A DNA stretch of 64,000 nucleotides from Pisaster brevispinus (Eukaryota; Echinodermata; Asteroidea; Forcipulatida; Asteriidae), in contig JAMKCF010000003.1 in the NCBI GenBank assembly GCA_023634235.1, forward strand, positions 8,940,742 to 9,004,741, read 5' to 3'. The notes below the pieces were generated by a model. That model did not search any database and had not been told where the DNA came from. It was given only the letters and a program-made list of their open reading frames with translations. This document shows positions 61,201-64,000 of this stretch, piece after piece. The translations under genes were made by a program, and so were the position numbers. The first letter of the stretch is position 1, and every line of letters starts with the position of its first letter.

Positions 61201-63868
61201 TCACAAAGTGCATTCGTCCCTTGCACCGTCAGCTGTAGAGCCTTCAATTGGGGACAACAGTGAATAGAAGCAGTAGTGTAATGACACTTTCATCCAAACA
61301 GATACCTAAAAACAATACAAGAACTAGTTATTATTGTTATTGTTTGTTTATAGCCATCACCATACACCCAGATGTTGGGAATATTGCTATTGTATTTTTA
61401 AACTCAATTTTATAAATAAAAATGTCTGGGACAAAATAATACAAAACAGAAACGGTGATTTTCTTTCAGAAATGCAGAGAGTATGTAAAGATTGAGAACA
61501 TTTGAGAATGTCAATTTTGGACATGACCTTTACTTTGACCCCTTTTGGTCGAGTGGAAGTAGGTGAAATTATGCAGTCTATTTTGGGGTATGATTTGGCA
61601 TTCTTTCCTGATAATACAAAAACTGACTTTTGAAAATTGGGTCAAAGTTTTGCCAGAGCTAGTCACAATACTATTTGTTGAGTTTTTTTCTTACTTTGTG
61701 TTATTTGCAGGAAAATGAAGATTTGCAGACAAAATTAAAAGAAGAGTCAGAGAAAGCACAAAACCCGGCTGTAACCGCTGCTATGATGGAACAGTTTGAT
61801 GAAGCAGATAGTAAGTTTCTCCTTTTATAATGTGTGACAGGTGCTCACTTCAACTTCAATTTTATTTTCCAGAGTATCGAAAATCAGTTTCCAGTTGAAC
61901 CTTCTTGTACATGTAGGTGCATACTCCAAGATGCCTCAAAATCTAGCATTTGCTACGCCCCCAACGGTGAACCCATCCATGCCACACTTTCCTATCAATG
62001 TATTTGTATGTGTGATCAATCAGTGCCACAAATTGCCACTGCGGATATTGAACAGGTGTGCAAACCTTACCTCCACTAAAAGTAGCCCCATCAATAAGAA
62101 CTTAAGAACAGCTGGTGGCTTCTCCGTTTTACCACTCTCATCGAAGCACTTTGGGCAGTGGCTCTACTCTTTACGTCGGCATGTGTGTGCCTCAAAATGC
62201 CAAAATGCATTGCGAGATATGGGTTGGTTCTCTTAAGGAACCCAATGAACATATTTGCATTCACTTGATTTAGTTTTGTTTGGTGATGCTTTCAAATATT
62301 TTACTTACCTCCATTTTTAATATTTTTGTTCATGTATCCCTGTTCAGTGCAATTCAACCTATCGGTTGCCGTACTGTACATTCTTTTATGTTTTTACTTG
62401 TATGAAATAACCCAATAATAATAACAACATAGGAGGGTTAATGGAGTTCCTGCAGGCATAATTTGTACACAGCTCGATGACAAAAAACATGAAATCTTAA
62501 GCTTGATGGAAGATTGCATTTAATCAACTTCTGACACTATGAAGAAAGGGGGTACACCTTTAACCTTGCCACCTTTTTCTGTGTTTACAAACACTCTCAG
62601 GGCGAGCCAAGTCGTATGAGGAGAAATTCAAGAAGATGAAAGATGTATACAGCAAACTACGTGAGGAACATGTTTCCCTGCTGAGAACGGTCAGTTGGAC
62701 ATTATCTATTTTTTAATATTTACTGGAGCCCTCTGCCCTATATAGGGTATAGCCCCCACCTTTACCCTAATATTATTTTGCATACTTCTTATGTAGTGCT
62801 TCCAATCATTATCATCATCATCATCATCATCATCATTAACATTTATTTCATCGTTGTCCTTGCATCTTACAGAATTCAAATACACAGTTTAACAATACAT
62901 TCAGTTACACAGTGACATAATTATGGTAAAGTTGGCTAATAAAAAGCGTACGCAATATAAATAATTAATTAATAATAACTGTTTAGTATGTAGTAAGCAG
63001 TTATATAGCAGTTATACATAGCAGTTATCACATCCAATGAGGTTCTCATTGTAATTTTGTTCCCTGGTAGGTATGCTGAGCTATGTTTGAATTATGAAAC
63101 GCATTTGTGTAGCACCATGTGAGGGTTTCCTAGATGATGCAGTGTAATCGGCAGCCAGCCATGCCAGAAACATTGGGACCAACCTTAACAATAGGTGTAC
63201 CGGGTTCCCTTATTTGCATCACACGACACACAGGATCTATGGTTTTATGTCTCATCCGAAGGATGAAGCATTGTGATAAAGTGTCTTGTTTAAGGACACA
63301 AGTTCCATTACCCACACTCTGACAACACCAAAAGTTGAGTGCGATGCACAAAACTGCTTGGCCATAAAAAAAAAAACAGTGCAGAGAATGCAATCTCTTC
63401 ATATTTACTAGTGTGCCCTAAATATGCCTGTCTGACCACATACATGTATAATTGCCTTTTAAAAGGATAAACAAGGTTTTTATAATTGCGTTGAAGTTCA
63501 CATTTAGATGACCGTGCAAGTGTCACGTGTATTCAGATATGTTTCGGAACTTCGGTTTCCCAAGTCCATTTGTAAAATATGTGAAGAAATAGAAATCATG
63601 TATTAAAATGAGTTCCAATGCTTGAATTTATGCGAGACTTGCACAGTCCATTGTAATTTCTGTTATTTGGTGGCTGTGTTTCCATTAATACAGAATGCAG
63701 ACGTCACCAGACAACTCAACACTGTTGTCAAGACTACAGAAGAGTCCCAACTAGCGAAGTTGAATGCGGAGATATTTGTGGAGAAATTACAGCAATCCAT
63801 TGATGAGAAGAGCTCTTCTGAAGAGAAACTCAAGGAGGATTTGGCCGCCAAACAGAAACTCATACTCG
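37167..63868 (+). CDS. HIP1: HIP1/HIP1R (Sla2-family) endocytic adaptor, N-terminal 542 residues (15 exons; 3' end outside window)
   Basis: Exons: 37167-37241, 45536-45599, 45923-46065, 50505-50561, 54424-54504, 55306-55388, 56034-56095, 56902-57042, 58277-58410, 58949-59071, 60056-60189, 61001-61166, 61711-61810, 62601-62689, 63694-63868. All phases match. Residues 26-280 are the ANTH domain (NISVTKAINTVEVPVKEKHA; CWKFCHTLHKVIRDGHEN; GQCRLAPLVQVILDSGLLYD; LFKLHACLPADTLDGHR). A Ser/Pro-rich linker (281-365) carries FSEPIFEEF and SLLLDFSS, possible adaptor or clathrin contacts. A coiled coil starts near 366 and continues past the edge. The family links clathrin coats to PtdIns(4,5)P2 membranes and F-actin; the actin-binding THATCH domain should lie to the right. 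The N-terminus RRSTDSLEAERQNF resembles HIP1R somewhat more than HIP1. Invertebrates normally have one such gene. Confidence 0.93.
37349..37840. mobile_element. hAT-like non-autonomous element with 8-bp target duplication
   Basis: The 492-bp element is flanked by identical CATTCTGG at 37341-37348 and 37841-37848. The left end (CGGTCCTACTACTTGCCGTC) and right end are inverted. Inverted similarity continues inward for roughly 170-220 bp through 'CATTAAATATACATCAAAAA' and 'GATAAATAAATAGTATAAAC'. The outer 75 bp of each arm consist of repeated GCCGTCAACTC units. There is no ORF, so any transposase must be supplied in trans. An 8-bp duplication fits hAT, though other superfamilies also make 8-9 bp duplications. 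Confidence 0.9.
39301..39373 (+). tRNA. tRNA-Asn(GTT)-like sequence, probably a pseudogene or SINE head
   Basis: It has a D-arm/A box (CTCAGTTGGTAGAGCGC), an anticodon stem CCGG/CCGG with loop ACGTTAA (anticodon GTT, but C where U33 is expected) and a T-arm-like GGGTCAAATCC with the usual TTCGA altered to TCAAA. The acceptor stem pairs poorly (GAGACCG against CTCTAGTC). The defects make a functional tRNA unlikely. Confidence 0.5.
41348..42553. mobile_element. 1.2-kb CAGTG-ended DNA element with ACTAAC target duplication
   Basis: The ends CAGTGTTCTCCACAcA and TGTGGAGAACACTG are inverted repeats, extending to GGGAGGGCGG / CCGCCCTCCC. Flanks are ACTAAC at 41342-41347 and 42554-42559. The left part has four GGCCGCCCTGCCAAA units. 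The right part has a 30-bp unit with TGACGTCA repeated three times. The ends recall hAT elements of the CAGTGxTTCTC type, although hAT duplications are normally 8 bp. No transposase frame is visible. Confidence 0.85.
42448..42515 (+). promoter_or_regulatory. Three TGACGTCA (CRE-type) palindromes in a 30-bp tandem repeat
   Basis: TGACGTCA occurs at 42448, 42479 and 42508, each followed by 'TAxCxACGGGCGCCATTTTG'. All are inside the 1.2-kb element. These are perfect CREB/ATF consensus sites; whether they act on HIP1 is unknown. Confidence 0.6.
43519..43703. mobile_element. Inverted-repeat element with AGCAGGCCTGGAATT ends
   Basis: 185 bp with a perfect 15-bp terminal inverted repeat (AGCAGGCCTGGAATT / AATTCCAGGCCTGCT). 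The interior has 'GGCAAGGCCATTTATTATTT', 'GAAGGGGCACC' and 'GGAGGCCATGGCATC', blocks shared with inverted relatives at 44325-44510 and 47360-47520. Confidence 0.7.
44325..44510 (-). repeat. AGGCCTGGA-family repeat, inverted copy
   Basis: Contains GCAGGCCTGGA, 'GAAGCCATGGCCTCTGTTAC', 'TTTCCCATAGACTTTAAAAT' and 'AAAATGGCCTTGCCCTCTCA', the reverse-strand counterpart of the 43519 element. Confidence 0.65.
45536..45599 (+). CDS. HIP1: HIP1 exon 2
   Basis: 64 nt, phase 0 to 1, acceptor TTCTTTTCAG, donor GAA|GTATCC. It encodes NISVTKAINTVEVPVKEKHA-R, the start of the ANTH domain and one of its most conserved stretches, containing lysines expected near the phosphoinositide site. Confidence 0.93.
45923..46065 (+). 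CDS. HIP1: HIP1 exon 3
   Basis: 143 nt, phase 1 to 0, donor AAC|GTAGGT. It encodes SIIIGSFTDKGLAVFWAAVL, RLPLQQSAIMCWKFCHTLHK and VIRDGHEN: ANTH helices 2-4. Confidence 0.93.
46435..46600 (+). mobile_element. tRNA-derived SINE, family E
   Basis: A-box-like GTGGCTTAGTAGTC and B-box-like GGGTCTGAATCC, followed by 'AAGACACAACCATTAACTGC'. Similar in plan to 47520-47740. Confidence 0.5.
47360..47520 (-). repeat. AGGCCTGGA-family repeat, inverted copy
   Basis: 'GAGGTCATGGCCTCTGTTGC', 'TTTCACATAGACTTTAAGAT' and 'AAAATGGCCTTGCCCTCTCA' match the 44325 copy block for block. It ends at GAGGCCTG. Confidence 0.65.
47520..47740 (+). mobile_element. tRNA-derived SINE, family E
   Basis: TGGTAGCTAAGTCATCAAGG head, perfect-looking B box GGTTCAAATCC, then 'GACACTTGTGTCCTTGACGA' and 'GGGTACCTGTGAGGGCAGAA'. 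It sits immediately downstream of another repeat. Confidence 0.65.
49065..49110 (+). repeat. Dispersed repeat 'GGTTTTTGCAATTGAAATAA'
   Basis: Fourth, most diverged copy of the family at 9885, again preceded (about 60-80 bp upstream) by 'CTAGGATTTTGTGCCCATAC'. Confidence 0.45.
49618..49835 (-). mobile_element. tRNA-derived SINE, family A, well preserved
   Basis: Minus strand: A box TTGGCTTGGCGGT and B box GGTTCGAATCCCGC. The tail begins 'GTAGGCCTGAAGGTACCTGT' on the plus strand. This is the clearest copy of the family in the window. Confidence 0.75.
50505..50561 (+). CDS. HIP1: HIP1 exon 4
   Basis: 57 nt, phase 0/0, acceptor TTGATTTCAG, donor TGG|GTAGGT. It encodes VVKDSQQHSEYIARLGSSW, corresponding to the VLKDSxRYRxxxxxxxxxW segment of vertebrate HIP1. 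Confidence 0.85.
50930..51590 (+). repeat. Degenerate minisatellite, unit about 40 bp
   Basis: Repeated blocks of 'GATATCTTGCCAAGTTGACT' followed by 'TGTTTTATGGAATAACGA', about 14-16 imperfect units. A local inverted pair (TGATATCTTGCAGCAAGATATCA) is at 51160-51183. Units are strongly diverged, so the array is old. Confidence 0.85.
51970..52215 (+). mobile_element. tRNA-derived SINE, family A
   Basis: 'GGTCAGGTTGGCCTAGTTTC' head, 'GGGTTTTCAGTCCCTATCTG', 'GGGGTTTTCCTCCCACAACC' and 'TACAGTGATTAAGTTCG' tail. A small internal 'CTTAAACTT' duplication is present. Confidence 0.65.
54424..54504 (+). CDS. HIP1: HIP1 exon 5
   Basis: 27 codons, phase 0/0, donor AAG|GTAATT. It encodes SHHPDGYGKLVYKYCQLLAF-RLEFHKK; the xGYGxL core is conserved in the family. 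Confidence 0.9.
54505..55305 (+). other. HIP1 intron 5
   Basis: 0.8 kb, AT-rich. A TACATGTACATGTAG run lies at about 54850. Nothing else seen. Confidence 0.7.
55306..55388 (+). CDS. HIP1: HIP1 exon 6
   Basis: 83 nt, phase 0 to 2, acceptor AATTTGCAG, donor TT|GTAAGT. It encodes HPLMPGDLKLSSPESDLEKM-AQNDINN; the DINNF junction matches DVNNF of vertebrates. Confidence 0.92.
55680..55985 (-). mobile_element. tRNA-derived SINE, family B, full-length-looking
   Basis: Minus strand: tRNA-like head with 'TGGTCTAGTGCAGTGGACTC', B box GGGTTCGGGTCC, then 'TCCTTCGGATGGGACGCAAA' and a 3' body ending with 'AAAGGGTCCTCTAAAATGG'. Two overlapping open frames here are SINE sequence and not an exon. Confidence 0.75.
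56034..56095 (+). CDS. HIP1: HIP1 exon 7
   Basis: 62 nt, phase 2 to 1, acceptor GTTCACAG, donor A|GTAAGC. It encodes FFQMSVEIFDHLDALIALQE-A (first F split), corresponding to the VEMFDYxxxxL helix. Confidence 0.92.
56385..56660 (+). mobile_element. tRNA-derived SINE, family C
   Basis: 'ACTTGCAATCACAAGATTGT', B box GGGTTCGAATCC, 'GGCTGTTGCCAGCTTGGTGT' and 'GGGAGTTTGCCAAGTTCCC'. Complement of the 28030-28320 copy. Confidence 0.7.
56902..57042 (+). CDS. HIP1: HIP1 exon 8
   Basis: 141 nt, phase 1 to 1, acceptor CATTTTCAG, donor CT|GTAAGT. It encodes IFSTFNLARSMSVAPAGQCR, LAPLVQVILDSGLLYDYSVR and LLFKLHA, the most conserved core of the ANTH C-terminal half. Confidence 0.95.
57170..57325 (-). mobile_element. 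tRNA-derived SINE, family D
   Basis: Minus strand: 'GCTCAGTGGTCCAGTGGTAA' head and GGTTTGAATCCC B-box side. Plus strand right flank 'GAGGCAGTTTGAATCCT' parallels the 35.3-kb copy. Confidence 0.6.
57590..58195. mobile_element. Probable inserted foldback-type element of unknown class
   Basis: The block begins and ends with related sequence in opposite orientation (CTGGGACGGAGACCAAGTCT near 57609; GACCAGTCTTGGGACCTAC near 58168). It contains a 33-bp palindrome (58040-58072), the inverted pair CCAGGGGTTATGATCGA / TCGATCACCCCTGG (58083-58139) and several GCGCGC stretches. Borders and target duplication are unresolved. Confidence 0.4.
58040..58072. repeat. Perfect palindrome, 16-bp arms
   Basis: The arm ATTAAAATGTGCTAGA is followed after one T by its exact complement, giving a hairpin with essentially no loop. 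Confidence 0.9.
58277..58410 (+). CDS. HIP1: HIP1 exon 9
   Basis: 134 nt, phase 1 to 0, acceptor TTTCTTCAG, donor GAT|GTAAGT. It encodes CLPADTLDGHRTRFVKQFRT, LKSFFQICSNLMYFRNLIQ and VPSLPD: the end of the ANTH helical stack. Confidence 0.95.
58515..58702. mobile_element. GGGCCC-ended MITE
   Basis: Ends GGGCCCAATTTCATTGAGGA and AGAGCTGTGACATTGGGCCC. The interior 'GGTTACCAGCCAATA' and 'ATGTCACATGTACCA' are shared with the copy at the right edge of the window. Confidence 0.75.
58949..59071 (+). CDS. HIP1: HIP1 exon 10
   Basis: 41 codons, phase 0/0, acceptor TTCATCAG, donor AGC|GTGAGT. It encodes EPPNFFLAAKNSDTYIDPAI and a Ser-rich linker ending GRDSPPSS. PPNFxxA is the conserved end of the ANTH module. 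Confidence 0.92.
59072..60055 (+). other. HIP1 intron 10
   Basis: 1.0 kb; nothing beyond AT-rich intronic sequence was recognised. Confidence 0.7.
60056..60189 (+). CDS. HIP1: HIP1 exon 11
   Basis: 134 nt, phase 0 to 2, acceptor GGTGCAG, donor AG|GTAAAT. It encodes VFSEPIFEEFPARRSEDQLN, then SSLLLDFSSPHQNGQQPPQP and QRDER. It is linker sequence: SLLLD resembles a clathrin box but lacks the leading Leu, and FSEPIFEEF has the spaced Phe/acidic pattern seen in AP2-binding linkers. Binding is not shown. Confidence 0.85.
60290..60425 (+). repeat. 3' tail of a family B SINE
   Basis: 'TCCTTCGGATGGGACGTTAA' followed by 'GTCGTAGGTCCCATGTACTA' is the family B tail. No tRNA head is evident upstream, so it is 5'-truncated. 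Confidence 0.5.
60443..60660. mobile_element. GGGCCC-ended MITE with perfect 26-bp terminal inverted repeat
   Basis: 218 bp. The first 26 bases (starting GGGCCCAATTTCATGGCT) are the exact complement of the last 26. It is the best-preserved copy, implying the youngest insertion of the family here. The interior has CpG-containing 'CTTGACGCGAGCAAAGAATT'. Confidence 0.9.
60663..60745 (+). repeat. 3' tail of a family A SINE
   Basis: 'GCTACAGTGATTTAATTCGC' then 'CTTGGTTTCATTACCAGAAA' matches the family A tails at 25.1 and 52.2 kb. It directly abuts the MITE, so the MITE may have inserted into the SINE. Confidence 0.55.
61001..61166 (+). CDS. HIP1: HIP1 exon 12
   Basis: 166 nt, phase 2 to 0, acceptor GGCTTATAG, donor CAG|GTATAA. 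It encodes DWLIEQLQQEIEELKFELDR, TQREDQRIINDLKRRIMELE and onward: clear heptads, the start of the central coiled coil that dimerises HIP1 and binds clathrin light chain in the family. Confidence 0.93.
61167..61710 (+). other. HIP1 intron 12
   Basis: 0.5 kb of AT-rich intron; nothing recognised. Confidence 0.7.
61711..61810 (+). CDS. HIP1: HIP1 exon 13
   Basis: 100 nt, phase 0 to 1, acceptor TTATTTGCAG, donor A|GTAAGT. It encodes ENEDLQTKLKEESEKAQNPA-VTAAMMEQFDEAD. The NPAVTA piece interrupts the heptads briefly. Confidence 0.92.
61811..62600 (+). other. HIP1 intron 13
   Basis: 0.8 kb. Two overlapping open frames at 61834-62236 lack splice logic, because the flanking exons already join in phase. 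No repeat family was identified. Confidence 0.65.
62601..62689 (+). CDS. HIP1: HIP1 exon 14
   Basis: 89 nt, phase 1 to 0, acceptor ACTCTCAG, donor ACG|GTCAGT (a weaker donor). It encodes RAKSYEEKFKKMKDVYSKLR-EEHVSLLRT. The xYxxKFxKxKxxYSxLxxxHxxLLR pattern is the most conserved part of the HIP1 coiled coil. Confidence 0.93.
62807..62836 (+). repeat. (ATC)n microsatellite
   Basis: About nine uninterrupted ATC/TCA triplets, preceded by one imperfect unit. Confidence 0.95.
63100..63370 (-). mobile_element. tRNA-derived SINE, family B
   Basis: Shares 'AATCGGCAGCCAGCCATGCC', 'CTCATCCGAAGGATGAAGCA' and 'AAGTGTCTTGTTTAAGGACA' with the 55.8-kb copy. The head region (CACAAAACTGCTTGGCCATA) is degenerate. 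Confidence 0.7.
63694..63868 (+). CDS. HIP1: HIP1 exon 15 (last in window)
   Basis: 175 nt, phase 0 to 1, acceptor TTAATACAG, donor CG|GTGAGT. It encodes NADVTRQLNTVVKTTEESQL and then 38 more coiled-coil residues (KLNAEIFVEKLQQSIDEKSS...). RKNAEVTKQ/RTNADVTRQ marks the same junction as in vertebrates. Coding continues beyond the window. Confidence 0.93.
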
Positions 63869-63906
63869 GTGAGTTAAAGACTACTTACAAGATTTCAAAG
63901 AGAGCT

Positions 63907-64000
63907 GGGCCCAACTTCATAGAGCTGTTTGAGAACAAAAAGTAGCTAAGCACAATTAAGGTTACCAGCCAAAATACCATATGTCACATGTGTACCAGGT
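63907..64000. mobile_element. GGGCCC-ended MITE, cut by window edge
   Basis: Starts GGGCCCAACTTCATAGAGCT. The interior 'AGTAGCTAAGCACAA', 'GGTTACCAGCCAA' and 'ATGTCACATGTGTACCA' match the 58515 copy. Its right end is outside the window. Confidence 0.75.

Larger units (their letters stand above)
62690..63693 (+). other. HIP1 intron 14
   Basis: 1.0 kb with an (ATC)n microsatellite at 62807-62836 and a reverse family B SINE at 63100-63370. Confidence 0.75.

Noticed and set aside
61834..62236. Two overlapping open frames in HIP1 intron 13
   Set aside because: Exon 13 (phase 1 out) and exon 14 (phase 1 in) join directly and match the family without an insert.

Overview
This is eukaryotic, animal DNA: AT-rich, with coding exons that are short islands between GT...AG introns, and with many tRNA-derived SINEs, MITE-like inverted-repeat elements and microsatellites. 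The encoded proteins are close to deuterostome families, and the repeats have an echinoderm look (frequent ACATGTAC and AGGCCTAC strings, copies of a GGGCCCAATTTCAT element). My best guess is an echinoderm, perhaps a sea star. The species is an inference. All recognisable genes are on the + strand.

Layout. (1) 1-9468: no convincing exon, repeats only; probably an upstream intron or 5' flank of the next gene. (2) 9469-22763: six exons forming the C-terminal 721 residues of a ZNRF3/RNF43-type transmembrane RING E3 ligase (end of the extracellular PA domain, TM helix, RING-H2, long tail), followed by a probable multi-kb 3' UTR up to about 27.5 kb. (3) 29.5-30.9 kb: a compact gene with a non-coding first exon and one coding exon for a 276-residue ApaH-like phosphatase of the PPP superfamily. 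(4) 33162-35830: a complete four-exon TMEM17 (200 aa, ciliary transition-zone family), whose last exon has two decayed copies downstream. (5) 37167 to beyond the right edge: the first 15 coding exons (542 aa) of a HIP1/HIP1R (Sla2) homologue: the whole ANTH domain, a linker and the start of the coiled coil. Its THATCH (I/LWEQ) domain lies outside the window.

The genes do not form a pathway. They act in Wnt-receptor turnover (ZNRF3-like), nucleotide or cap hydrolysis (ApaH-like), the ciliary gate (TMEM17) and clathrin endocytosis (HIP1). Splice sites and phases of all 25 coding exons were checked by hand and are mutually consistent.

The unusual material is in the non-coding DNA: a hAT-like element with an exact 8-bp target duplication and repeat-built termini; a 1.2-kb CAGTG-ended element carrying three TGACGTCA sites; a GGGCCC-ended MITE family with a perfect 26-bp terminal inverted repeat in one copy; an element built from GGTAAGTTAAC palindromes; a minisatellite in a HIP1 intron; and the re-duplicated TMEM17 tail.
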